A DNA stretch of 64,000 nucleotides, from positions 1,550,001 through 1,614,000 of the forward strand of contig NZ_CP193934.1 in NCBI RefSeq assembly GCF_050859505.1, read 5' to 3'. Of this stretch, positions 35,980 to 43,464 are shown piece by piece. Each line of letters opens with the position of its first letter. Within the stretch, counting starts at the first letter, position 1. This DNA is from Marinirhabdus sp050859505. GTDB lineage: Bacteria > Bacteroidota > Bacteroidia > Flavobacteriales > Flavobacteriaceae. A program made the translations under genes and the position numbers. Below the pieces are notes generated by a model that saw only the letters and a program-made list of their open reading frames with translations, was not told the origin of the DNA and made no database searches.

Positions 35980-36438
35980 TCAATATTCCTTTTTCTCAAT
36001 TACTTTTTTAAGCTGAAAATTCCTGTGTTTTAAGAAATTGGTTAGATGATCTTTTAGAATAAAGTAATCAAATAGGTTCCCAAAAATGCTAAAGGGTGTT
36101 TTATAGGTAAGAATATACGTCATTAAAGTTCCGTCTTCCGAAGTGTCAAAAATATGTTGATGCGCAAAGTAGGTGAAATGGCCTTTTGTCATCACATCTG
36201 TAAATTTTGACGGCCGCTCAAAAGTGGTGATTTTTGAGGTGTGGTGTAAATACATGCCAAAATGTTTGCCACGCCAAGTGACGCTTTCTCCAAAATTTAT
36301 AAGACCCGAGATAACTCCTCCAATTGCCGTTTCATCTGTTTGTGAAGCAGATTTTTGATGAAAATCTATATCACGAGAAAGGTCAAAAACATTTTCTACG
36401 GTTGCGTTTATTTTCGTTGCTAATTTGATGGTAGTCAT
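35980..36438 (-). CDS. SRPBCC family (START/Bet v1-like) protein
   Basis: A 152-aa cytoplasmic protein of the SRPBCC ligand-binding fold. The N-terminal strand-helix KLATKINATVENVFDLSRDIDFHQKS, a central VTWRGKHFG, and the C-terminal long helix FDYFILKDHLTNFLKHRNFQLKK fit the fold. It binds a hydrophobic ligand in related proteins; the ligand here is unknown. Its start overlaps the stop of the upstream methyltransferase gene by 4 bp, so it is the last gene of an operon with the methyltransferase and a small membrane protein. A truncated homologue lies at 31687-32070. Confidence 0.85.
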   Translation of the reverse strand: MTTIKLATKINATVENVFDLSRDIDFHQKSASQTDETAIGGVISGLINFGESVTWRGKHFGMYLHHTSKITTFERPSKFTDVMTKGHFTYFAHQHIFDTSEDGTLMTYILTYKTPFSIFGNLFDYFILKDHLTNFLKHRNFQLKKVIEKKEY

Positions 36439-37319
36439 TTTTCAGCAGTAATTAAATAATATCCAAAATCATTCATATGCAAGCCCGAAACCAGGGCGTA
36501 AAACGAAGCTTTTAGGTTATTCCAACTTTGTGATTTTACTTTTTTATGCTGAAAGACTTGCAGCATTAAAAAACCCACAATAGCAAAAGGAACGTGAAAA
36601 ACCGAAGGAGCCACCCGAAACGAAATATCTTCAACGGTTACTTTACTGAAACCGATTTCTTTTAAATTTTTCTCCACTTTTGAAATCACACCCAGCCCAT
36701 CCAAGCTCCAGCCTTTACAGAGTTTTTTGTAACTGAAACTACTGCCAAAACATAATTGAGAAGGTTCTTTTTTTAGAAAGGCGTCACCAATCACAAAGCG
36801 GCCACGCGGTTTTAGAATCCTGAAAGCTTCTCGTAACGATTCTTTACTATGACCACTATGGCAAAGGCTTTCAACACCCACTACACCCTCTACAGAATGC
36901 GATGGGATAGAGGTTTCGCAATAATTTTCCTTCAGAATCATTCCTTTTTTTCCCTTTAAGAGCTTGTTGCCTTCACGTACTTGGAATGGAGAAAGTGTCA
37001 CTCCGATGGTTGAAAGCTGTTTATTCTTCTTTAAGAAATTTCGCATGGTGCCTCCCATTCCGCAACCTAAATCGGCAACCGTTGTTTTACCATCAATTAA
37101 CTGTAATCGATTGTAAATTTGACGGTTCATTTCATTAAGCATAGTATCTCGCTTAAACGGATTGGTACTCCCTAAAACAAAATATCCAAAATGCATATTT
37201 AAATCTTTGCTCCAAAAACTATAATCGCTTGTCGCTTCATCATAAAAATGTGTGATGTCTTCACGTAAAGCGTTTTTGCTTTCTTGCTGATATGTAAGTG
37301 GGATGGAGGTTGTTTTCAT
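36435..37319 (-). CDS. SAM-dependent methyltransferase (sterol/tocopherol methyltransferase-like)
   Basis: A 294-aa class I methyltransferase. Motif I is VADLGCGMGGTMRNFL (about 81-96), followed by IGVTLSPFQV, a GVVGVESLCHSGHSKE loop and RILKPRGRFVIGDAFL. The layout resembles gamma-tocopherol/sterol C-methyltransferases, which act on membrane-bound or lipidic substrates. Near the C-terminus there is a hydrophobic stretch (FHVPFAIVGFLMLQVF), so it may touch the membrane. It is the middle gene of the operon with a small membrane protein and the SRPBCC protein, likely under control of the GbsR-type regulator through the palindrome at 37774-37791. Confidence 0.88.
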   Translation of the reverse strand: MKTTSIPLTYQQESKNALREDITHFYDEATSDYSFWSKDLNMHFGYFVLGSTNPFKRDTMLNEMNRQIYNRLQLIDGKTTVADLGCGMGGTMRNFLKKNKQLSTIGVTLSPFQVREGNKLLKGKKGMILKENYCETSIPSHSVEGVVGVESLCHSGHSKESLREAFRILKPRGRFVIGDAFLKKEPSQLCFGSSFSYKKLCKGWSLDGLGVISKVEKNLKEIGFSKVTVEDISFRVAPSVFHVPFAIVGFLMLQVFQHKKVKSQSWNNLKASFYALVSGLHMNDFGYYLITAEK

Positions 37320-37328
37320 GAGTAAGGT

Positions 37329-37757
37329 TTAAGAAATTATATTTTGAATCAATAATAAGGTGTACACTACGGCAAACAAAACGAACAGAATATTCATCCC
37401 GAAGCCACCCCATTTAAAAATGAACTTTTTTGGGATATCATACATTGGGTAATAAGCAATTTGCGTGGCCACTTTGCCAACCCAATAGGCTGCAATTAAA
37501 CCTGTGATGGCAATTGCTAAATGAGTCCCATTTTTTAGATCTGAAGGGATCAAAATAGCCATCAACCCAAAAGAGAAATTAAGTCCTTGAATATAGCGGC
37601 CGTACGTCTTAGCTATTTCCTGATTTAAAGGTTTTAACTGCTTTACATCGGTATACCAATCAAATACTTTATGACGAATGTATGGATAGATTAGAGCAGT
37701 GAATATTTGACCGCAGCCGCCAAGTATGATTAGCCAATTTGGAATATTTAGTTTCAT
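37329..37757 (-). CDS. Small integral membrane protein, unknown family
   Basis: A 142-aa protein with four hydrophobic segments (about 8-28, 55-72, 78-98, 116-140) and short loops. No enzymatic motif was recognised. It is the first gene of the operon membrane protein-methyltransferase-SRPBCC, with a 9-nt gap to the methyltransferase gene. Its start codon lies 17 nt downstream of a palindrome shared with the regulator gene, so it is a likely target of that regulator. Confidence 0.78.
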   Translation of the reverse strand: MKLNIPNWLIILGGCGQIFTALIYPYIRHKVFDWYTDVKQLKPLNQEIAKTYGRYIQGLNFSFGLMAILIPSDLKNGTHLAIAITGLIAAYWVGKVATQIAYYPMYDIPKKFIFKWGGFGMNILFVLFAVVYTLLLIQNIIS

Positions 37758-37773
37758 AATGTTTGTTTTAAAC

Positions 37774-37791
37774 TTTCAATAAATATTGAAA
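37774..37791. promoter_or_regulatory. Palindromic operator upstream of the membrane protein-methyltransferase-SRPBCC operon
   Basis: A perfect palindrome TTTCAATA-AA-TATTGAAA lies 17 nt before the start of the operon. The same motif, slightly longer, occurs in front of the GbsR-type regulator gene (38410-38431). Shared palindromes next to a MarR/GbsR-type gene are the expected form of its binding site. Confidence 0.65.
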
Positions 37792-37808
37792 TATTAATGT
37801 CAAATTAA

Positions 37809-37876
37809 AGGGAAATTTAATTCCCTGACTATGTCCTCGGCTCCGTTCGGAAACCGGTTTCTTCGGTCTCCGAGGG
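37809..37876. terminator. Two hairpins between regulator gene and operon
   Basis: AGGGAA/TTCCCT around ATTTAA at 37809-37826 is perfect. A GC-rich imperfect palindrome spans 37835-37876 (CCTCGG ... GAAACCGGTTTC ... CCGAGG). They lie just past the stop of the regulator gene and before the operator. The larger one looks like a REP-type element that may double as terminator for the regulator transcript. Confidence 0.45.
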
Positions 37877-37880
37877 GGGT

Positions 37881-38384
37881 CTATTTTAAAAACTTAACCA
37901 GCGTTTTGGTAATCCAATTCTGTTCTTGATTTACAAGTCTGTTCATCATAGTATCTGCGGTATCTGCCAAATCGTGCATGGCTTTGGTTTGTTTTATAAA
38001 CTCTTTGGCTTCGGCACTGCCATCGTCATCAATATTTGAAACTTCTTTTAAAATTTTAATAGTAGGTTGTAGCTCCCGTCTGCTACGCTCTTTTGCGATT
38101 TGTCTGGATAGTTCTGTGACATCTTTTTCGCTGGTAAAGAACTCCCTGCGTTCGCCGGGAACATTTACTTTAAAGATAATGCCCCAATCCATTAATCCGC
38201 GTAAGTTCATACTTGCATTGCCACGAGATATCTCTAACTCTTCCATGATTTCTTCCATAGAAAGTGGCTTTGGAGAAACAAATAAGAGTGCGTGTATTTG
38301 TGCCATAGCCTTATTAATTCCCCAAAGCGAACCCAAAGTTCCCCAAGTGCTTATAAATTTTTCTTTTGCTTCTTTTAATTCCAT
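37881..38384 (-). CDS. GbsR/MarR-type transcriptional regulator
   Basis: A 167-aa winged-helix regulator. The helix-turn-helix is visible in KPLSMEEIMEELEISRGNASMNLRGLMDWGI (shown in parts: ISRGNASMNLRGL is the recognition helix), preceded by WGTLGSLWGINKAMAQIHALLF, which is characteristic of the GbsR branch. The C-terminal half is helical and probably forms the dimer. Two copies of a palindromic motif, one before this gene and one before the next operon on the same strand, suggest autoregulation and control of that operon. GbsR proteins sense small ligands such as choline; the ligand here is not known. Confidence 0.88.
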   Translation of the reverse strand: MELKEAKEKFISTWGTLGSLWGINKAMAQIHALLFVSPKPLSMEEIMEELEISRGNASMNLRGLMDWGIIFKVNVPGERREFFTSEKDVTELSRQIAKERSRRELQPTIKILKEVSNIDDDGSAEAKEFIKQTKAMHDLADTADTMMNRLVNQEQNWITKTLVKFLK

Positions 38385-38409
38385 AGAACAAATATATAAA
38401 ATATTTTAA

Positions 38410-38431
38410 ACTTTCAGTATTTATTGAAAGT
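38410..38431. promoter_or_regulatory. Palindromic operator upstream of the regulator gene
   Basis: ACTTTCA (38410-38416), 8 bases, TGAAAGT (38425-38431). It aligns with the operator at 37774-37791 as CTTTCA-n-TA-nnn-ATTGAAA. It lies about 26 nt before the start of the regulator gene. Confidence 0.6.
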
Positions 38432-38439
38432 TTATTATG

Positions 38440-38484
38440 ATAAAACAAAAAGACCTGTTAGGATTTTAAAATCCTAACAGGTCT
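38440..38484 (-). terminator. Terminator of the M3 peptidase gene
   Basis: A perfect 34-nt palindrome (38451-38484; arms AGACCTGTTAGGATTTT) lies 38 nt past the peptidase stop. On the minus strand it is followed by TTTTTGTTTTA, so it fits a rho-independent terminator. Confidence 0.75.
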
Positions 38485-38522
38485 GGAATACGTGTCTGTT
38501 CTCTTAAAACAATTACATTTTC

Positions 38523-40544
38523 CTATTGTAACAATCCAGCTCTTTTCAATAAAGCTTCGGGATCTGGTTTTTTACCACGGAATTTCACATACAATTCCAT
38601 AGGATCTTGTGTTCCTCCTTGGCTCAGCACAAAATCTTTAAACTTAGTAGCTACTTTTTTATTAAAAATCCCTTCTTTTTTAAAATAAGCAAAGGCATCT
38701 GCATCCAGTACTTCGGCCCATTTGTAGCTGTAGTATCCAGCGCTGTACCCGCCTTGAAAGATATGGCTAAAAGCGGTGCTCATACAGGTTTCTGGCGTTT
38801 CTGGATATAATTCAGTTCCAGAAAAAGCTGTTGTTTCAAACTGTTTTACATTTTTGATAGCGCTTGGATCATCGCCATGCCAGGACATATCTAACATCCC
38901 AAAACTAAGTTGTCTCAACGTTTGCATCCCTTCGTGAAAGGTTGCCGATTCTTTAATTTTCTTCACTAAGTCCATCGGGATTACCTCACCAGTTTCGTAA
39001 TGCGTGGCAAACAATTCTAACGTTTCTTTTTCGTAACACCAGTTTTCTAAAATCTGACTTGGTAATTCTACAAAATCCCAATACACGCTGGTTCCACTTA
39101 AACTTTTATAGGTGGTGTTTGCCAGCATCCCGTGTAGGGCGTGTCCAAATTCGTGGAATAAGGTGGTTACTTCGTTAAAAGTTAAAAGGGAAGGTGTACT
39201 TGGCGTAGGTTTCGTGAAATTACAAACAATAGAAACGTGCGGTCTGTCATTAATGCCGTGGAATTTTTGTTGTGGTTTGTAGCTCGTCATCCAGGCCCCG
39301 CCACGCTTTCCTGGACGCGGATGGAAATCTGCGTAGAAAATGGCAATCAAAGCACCTTCGGCATCGGTTACGCGGTAGGTTTTTACATCGTGATGGTATT
39401 TGTCTATGTCATTGTCAATTGTAAATTGTAAGCCATATAACTTTTCAGCCACCGTGAACACGCCGTCAATCACATTTTCAAGTTTGAAATAGGGCTTCAG
39501 TTTTTCGTCGTCCAGACTGAATTTTTGCTGCTTCAACTTTTCAGCATAAAACGCGCTATCCCATTTTTGTAGTTGTTCAATTCCGTCCAATTTCGTTGCA
39601 AAAGCTGAAAGTTCATCAAACTCCTTTTGTGCAGCAGGTTTTGCTTTCTCCAGTAGTTCACTTAAAAACGACTGTACTTTTTGAGGCGTTTCTGCCATGC
39701 GCTCTTCCAGTACAAAATGTGCGTGGCTTTTATAACCTAATAATTGTGCTCTTTGGTGACGAAGGTTTGCAATCTTAAGTACATTTTCTTCATTGTTATT
39801 TTTGTTTTGTTGAAATGCCCTTGCTCCAAAGGCAAGCGACAATTCTTTACGCAACTCGCGATTTTCAGCATATTTCATAAACGGAATGTAGCTTGGGTAG
39901 TCTAAGGTAATCACCCAGCCTTCCAGTTCTTTTTCGGTAGCGGTCTGGGCAGCAGCTTCTTTTTCACCATTGGGTAATCCCGCCAGATCATCCTCATTGG
40001 TGATGTGCATTTGGTAGGCATTTGTTTCTGCCAGAACATTTTCCCCGAAGGTGAGTTTTAGTTTGCTTAGATCTGTATCAAGCTTACGGAGCGTTTTCTT
40101 TTTATCTTCGGAAAGATTAGCGCCATTTCTGCTGAAGCTTTTGTATTGCTTGTCCAACAACATGTTTTGTTCCCCATTCAAGTCAAAATTCTCTCGGCTG
40201 TCGTAAACGGCCTTTACTTTTTTGAAGAGTTGTTCATTCAACAATAAATCATTAGAAAATTCGGTCAGTAGGGGAGATACTTCCTGCGCGATCTTTTGAA
40301 TTTCTTCGGAAGTTTCGGCGCTATTCAGATTAAAAAAAATGCTGGTGGCACGGTCCAATTGCAAGCCTGTGTTTTCCAGAGCCTCCACTGTGTTTGTAAA
40401 AGTGGGTGCTTCGGTATCCTTAACGATAGCGTCAATTTCGGCTTTCGTTTGTTCGATCAATTCCTTGATGGCAGGGAGAAAGTGCTCATTTTTTATTTCT
40501 GAAAATGGGGCTGTGTTGAATTTTTGTAGTAAAGGGTTTTTCAT
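38523..40544 (-). CDS. dcp: M3 family metallopeptidase (Dcp/oligopeptidase A type)
   Basis: A 673-aa zinc metallopeptidase that cleaves short peptides. The active-site motif HEFGHALH is at about residue 465, with the third zinc ligand Glu in the following WDFVELPSQILENW, and the substrate-binding GYSAGYYSYKWAEVLDADAF at the C-terminus. No signal peptide is present, so it is probably cytoplasmic, which fits the Dcp/OpdA class. Length and N-terminal NPLLQKFNTAPFSEIKNEHF are typical for Dcp. It ends before a strong terminator and follows the GIY-YIG gene on the same strand with no promoter obvious between them. Confidence 0.92.
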   Translation of the reverse strand: MKNPLLQKFNTAPFSEIKNEHFLPAIKELIEQTKAEIDAIVKDTEAPTFTNTVEALENTGLQLDRATSIFFNLNSAETSEEIQKIAQEVSPLLTEFSNDLLLNEQLFKKVKAVYDSRENFDLNGEQNMLLDKQYKSFSRNGANLSEDKKKTLRKLDTDLSKLKLTFGENVLAETNAYQMHITNEDDLAGLPNGEKEAAAQTATEKELEGWVITLDYPSYIPFMKYAENRELRKELSLAFGARAFQQNKNNNEENVLKIANLRHQRAQLLGYKSHAHFVLEERMAETPQKVQSFLSELLEKAKPAAQKEFDELSAFATKLDGIEQLQKWDSAFYAEKLKQQKFSLDDEKLKPYFKLENVIDGVFTVAEKLYGLQFTIDNDIDKYHHDVKTYRVTDAEGALIAIFYADFHPRPGKRGGAWMTSYKPQQKFHGINDRPHVSIVCNFTKPTPSTPSLLTFNEVTTLFHEFGHALHGMLANTTYKSLSGTSVYWDFVELPSQILENWCYEKETLELFATHYETGEVIPMDLVKKIKESATFHEGMQTLRQLSFGMLDMSWHGDDPSAIKNVKQFETTAFSGTELYPETPETCMSTAFSHIFQGGYSAGYYSYKWAEVLDADAFAYFKKEGIFNKKVATKFKDFVLSQGGTQDPMELYVKFRGKKPDPEALLKRAGLLQ

Positions 40545-40545
40545 T

Positions 40546-40905
40546 TTAAATCTTTTTATATGTCTGGTCGAGCGCAGTCGAGACCTCCATTTCGGTAGGA
40601 CGATATTTAAAATGTGTCATATTTCTACATTCCGATAGAATTTGTAACATTTCAAAATCTTTATTAGCTAACGCTAATTTCTTTTTTGCACTCCAGTTTT
40701 TTATTTTTTTTTCAAAGTAAATGCCTTGTTTCACATCGTTGAACTCTTGATAAAAAATAAGTTCGAGAGGTCTTCTTTTATATGTAAAAGCGCCTTTATT
40801 TCTTCCTTCTTGATGTTCTTGAAAACGTCGAGAGATATTATTTGTAAAGCCAGTATATAATAATCCATCTGCACATTTTATGATATATATGTAATAAGAT
40901 TTCAT
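40546..40905 (-). CDS. GIY-YIG nuclease family protein, ending inside an inverted repeat
   Basis: A 119-aa single-domain GIY-YIG endonuclease-like protein. The signature is Y-I-Y (residues 5-7) and Y-T-G (17-19), followed by the conserved Arg (R26/R27) in NISRRFQEH and the metal-binding Glu (about 65) in YFEKKIKNW. The C-terminal tail E-V-S-T-A-L-D-Q-T (residues 107-115) is encoded entirely by the 27-bp repeat at 40561-40587. An exact inverted copy of that repeat lies just upstream of the gene at 40922-40948. There is only one intervening base before the peptidase start. Such short GIY-YIG proteins are common in Bacteroidota; role unknown. Confidence 0.88.
   Translation of the reverse strand: MKSYYIYIIKCADGLLYTGFTNNISRRFQEHQEGRNKGAFTYKRRPLELIFYQEFNDVKQGIYFEKKIKNWSAKKKLALANKDFEMLQILSECRNMTHFKYRPTEMEVSTALDQTYKKI
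40561..40587 (+). repeat. 27-bp inverted repeat, copy at 3' end of the GIY-YIG gene
   Basis: A perfect inverted copy of 40922-40948, with core GGTCGAGCGCAGTCGAGACC, itself an imperfect palindrome. It lies within the coding region and supplies residues 107-115 of the nuclease. Confidence 0.95.
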
Positions 40906-40921
40906 AATTAGTCTAATTTTT

Positions 40922-40948
40922 GAGGTCTCGACTGCGCTCGACCAGACA
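40922..40948 (-). repeat. 27-bp inverted repeat, copy upstream of the GIY-YIG gene
   Basis: The exact reverse complement of 40561-40587. It begins 17 nt upstream of the GIY-YIG start codon, so the two copies frame the gene (span 40561-40948, 388 bp). No target-site duplication is obvious next to them. Confidence 0.95.
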
Positions 40949-40974
40949 CGGTGACTTTTTTTAACCTTTAGTTA

Positions 40975-41277
40975 TCAAACAAAAAAGTACCATAACGGCA
41001 CAAAGCTGAAGATACAAACCAGCGCAGAAAGTACGATACCTAGGATACTTATTTTTTTGTTAATCTTCATTCCTTTAATTCCGAAGAAAATACCAATAAG
41101 TCCAATAATGAGCGCTGAAATTTTGAAAACTTTAGGGGTTACAACTAGCTGAGGTGACATTGTATCTAAAGCATTTTGATTGTAGCTCATTAATGTATCC
41201 CAAACCAACCAATTTATATATGCCAAGAAAATAATGCCAAGCCCTGCAATAACCAAGGAAAGTATAGCATGTTTCAT
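40975..41277 (-). CDS. Small membrane protein (100 aa)
   Basis: Three hydrophobic segments: about 4-22, 51-67 (ISALIIGLIGIFFGIKG) and 76-98 (ISILGIVLSALVCIFSF). A short basic loop lies between the last two. No family was recognised. It is monocistronic by position; the outer copy of the 27-bp repeat lies 27 nt past its stop. Confidence 0.7.
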   Translation of the reverse strand: MKHAILSLVIAGLGIIFLAYINWLVWDTLMSYNQNALDTMSPQLVVTPKVFKISALIIGLIGIFFGIKGMKINKKISILGIVLSALVCIFSFVPLWYFFV

Positions 41278-41319
41278 TTAGTGCATTTTCAAGAGCTTAC
41301 CATTAATATAGGAACTGCG

Positions 41320-42807
41320 CTAATTTTCAAATTCTTTTATCGCGGTATCTGGAGAAATTATCGTGTAGGCAGCCCAAATTGCGGGATCGTATTTGCTAAT
41401 TTTCTCTAATTTCACAGCAGAACGTTCATTTAAGTTCAAAAATTCATTTTCAGAAACTGTTTCAGAATTCACAAAAAGGAGTTCATTTAATTCATTGATA
41501 TCGGCTTCGGTATCGATATCCATTTTTAATTTCATGCGATCCTTTCTGTCTGGATTATTTTCAATAAAAGTAAAAGATCGGTTCAGGTATGTGTAGCGCT
41601 GGGTTTGTGTTTTTATATATCGAGGAACATATGTGTCGCTACTGTTTTTTTGGTAGATTACCGTTCCCGAGCGTTCACTTTCCCTGTACTTAAAGCCCAA
41701 TAAAAGCTTTAAATTAATGCTGGTTCCTTTTTTGCCTTCGGCCAAGGCGTACACTACTTTTAAAACGGCATAACTGTCTGCAGAAACATAGAGTTCCCCG
41801 GCATAGTTGGCAGAGTTTTTTCTTGGTGTAAAAGAGAGCACATACACAGTTTCTCCATTAAAATTTGTGAGGTTGTCGATAGTATAGTCATACTTTTCAA
41901 AATCTGTAACAAAATCAAACTGGCTGCCTTTCATGAAATTGTTTGCCTTTAAAATGCGCTGCAAGCTTCTCTTTCTATCTTTTATATCAAGCGTGTCCAT
42001 GGTGGTTTTAAATGCATTTTTTAGCTCCAGGGAATCTCCTAATGGAAATAGCCCGCTTCTTACCTTAAAGGTGTTGCTGCTTTCAAGACTTTTTGCAATC
42101 ACTTCAATGGCTTTGCTTTGTATTACGCCTGCTGACGTATTTTTAGTTGTATTGATTAATTTGGTAGCTTTCTTTATGTCTATCTTAATGGAATCATTTT
42201 GTGAAGTATATACTTCCGTAAAATCATCATTATAAATAGTAGAGGTTTTATTTGCAGCGTTTTTTGAAATGTTGCTAAGTTCCTGGTTTACGTTAGCAAG
42301 TACCTTTTTGTCCACAAAATCTGCTTTTTTGATTTTAAATTCGTTATTAATAGAATGGTTTTTTTGTTTGTTTCTGCTGAAAACTGTGAGTTTTTGAAAA
42401 CCAGTATCGTAGTTTTCTATAATACGCTCGTTTACTCTTGTTAGAATCGTAGTAGGATTCATGTTTTTATTTATGAGGTACACATTGTCCAGCTTATCTA
42501 CATTTTCTGAAAGATAAATAGTGTCCTGTGCCAAATCCTTAATGGCAAAACTTGTTTGTTTATACCCTAAAAAAGAAAATTTAATAGAGTCATTTACAGT
42601 GAACTTTTCGGTGCTGATGTTAAATCGGCCCTCACTGTTTGTAATTACGCCATAGTCTGCCCCAATCTGTACTGTGGCAAATGGAATGGTCTCGTTACTT
42701 TTAGTATCCAGAACAACTCCAGATAGCACTTGAGAGAAGCTTATAGAAGTGAAAAAAAGAAATAAAAGAGTTACAACTCTAACGGAATTAGTAGATTTTT
42801 TTGACAT
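41320..42807 (-). CDS. Exported protein with CarboxypepD_reg-like domain
   Basis: A 495-aa exported protein with a signal peptide (about 1-26, SISFSQ), then a carboxypeptidase regulatory-like beta-sandwich (about 27-100, LSGVVLDTKSNETIPFATV ... FSFLGYKQTSF). The rest (about 110-495) is a beta-rich domain of the type often found after such modules in flavobacterial outer-membrane or periplasmic proteins, with TLTFT-like strands and no plug or sorting domain. It is probably associated with the outer membrane. No specific function can be assigned. Confidence 0.82.
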   Translation of the reverse strand: MSKKSTNSVRVVTLLFLFFTSISFSQVLSGVVLDTKSNETIPFATVQIGADYGVITNSEGRFNISTEKFTVNDSIKFSFLGYKQTSFAIKDLAQDTIYLSENVDKLDNVYLINKNMNPTTILTRVNERIIENYDTGFQKLTVFSRNKQKNHSINNEFKIKKADFVDKKVLANVNQELSNISKNAANKTSTIYNDDFTEVYTSQNDSIKIDIKKATKLINTTKNTSAGVIQSKAIEVIAKSLESSNTFKVRSGLFPLGDSLELKNAFKTTMDTLDIKDRKRSLQRILKANNFMKGSQFDFVTDFEKYDYTIDNLTNFNGETVYVLSFTPRKNSANYAGELYVSADSYAVLKVVYALAEGKKGTSINLKLLLGFKYRESERSGTVIYQKNSSDTYVPRYIKTQTQRYTYLNRSFTFIENNPDRKDRMKLKMDIDTEADINELNELLFVNSETVSENEFLNLNERSAVKLEKISKYDPAIWAAYTIISPDTAIKEFEN

Positions 42808-42850
42808 ATCGAGAAAATGGTTGTTTTGTTAACGAAAGTTGAATAATCTT

Positions 42851-42906
42851 TACCTACTACCTACTACCTACTACCTACTACCTACTACCTACTACCTACT
42901 ACCTAT
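42851..42906. repeat. Heptamer tandem repeat TACCTAC, about 8 copies
   Basis: Seven perfect copies and one near-perfect copy of TACCTAC lie directly after the stop codon of purE; the last copy includes the stop. The array is non-coding and would be part of the purE 3' UTR. Confidence 0.95.
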
Positions 42907-43394
42907 TGCCCGCTGCGTACTTTTTTCGCGCCTTCTTCCACCTTCAACTTTAATCCTTCTTTGTAGGCAATCACTTTGTCCAACACACATTTGTCTGCGG
43001 TGCTTATGATTTGTGCGGCCAGGATTCCTGCGTTTTTTGCTCCGTTTAAGGCAACAGTTGCTACAGGTACGCCACCTGGCATTTGTAAAATAGAGAGGAT
43101 GCTGTCCCAGCCATCAATACTATTGCTGGATTTTACAGGAACCCCAATTACGGGCAGGGGTGAAAGCGAGGCAATCATTCCGGGTAAATGTGCAGCACCA
43201 CCGGCTCCGGCTATGATTACTTTAATACCGCGCTCATGTGCGTGTTTGCCATAATCAAATAGTTTGTCTGGCGTTCGGTGAGCAGAAACAATATCTACTT
43301 CTATTTCAATATCAAATCCTTTTAAGATGTCTATGGCATCCTGCATTACCGGCATATCGCTGGTGCTTCCCATGATGATTCCTACTTTACTCAT
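42903..43394 (-). CDS. purE: 5-(carboxyamino)imidazole ribonucleotide mutase
   Basis: Converts N5-CAIR to CAIR in purine synthesis, the partner step to PurK. The 163-aa protein has the nucleotide-binding IIMGSTSDMPVM, the SAHRTPDKL motif, AGAGGAAHLPGM and GVPVKSSNSIDGWDSILSILQMPGGVPV (shown in parts) that form the active site. The length is normal for class I PurE. It lies downstream of purK with a small reading frame between, on the same strand. Confidence 0.95.
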   Translation of the reverse strand: MSKVGIIMGSTSDMPVMQDAIDILKGFDIEIEVDIVSAHRTPDKLFDYGKHAHERGIKVIIAGAGGAAHLPGMIASLSPLPVIGVPVKSSNSIDGWDSILSILQMPGGVPVATVALNGAKNAGILAAQIISTADKCVLDKVIAYKEGLKLKVEEGAKKVRSGQ

Positions 43395-43464
43395 ACTTCG
43401 TAAATTTCAAGTTTTAAATTCCAAATTCCAAAATGCCTTGTAGTTATTTGAAAATTTGTGTCAA

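Noticed and set aside
36435..36438. Frameshift between SRPBCC and methyltransferase genes
   Set aside because: The 4-bp overlap is a normal ATGA coupling.
40561..40948. Classical insertion sequence
   Set aside because: No transposase of a known IS family, no target duplication; GIY-YIG is not an IS transposase.
42851..42906. CRISPR-like repeat array
   Set aside because: Unit is 7 bp with no spacers; a simple tandem repeat.
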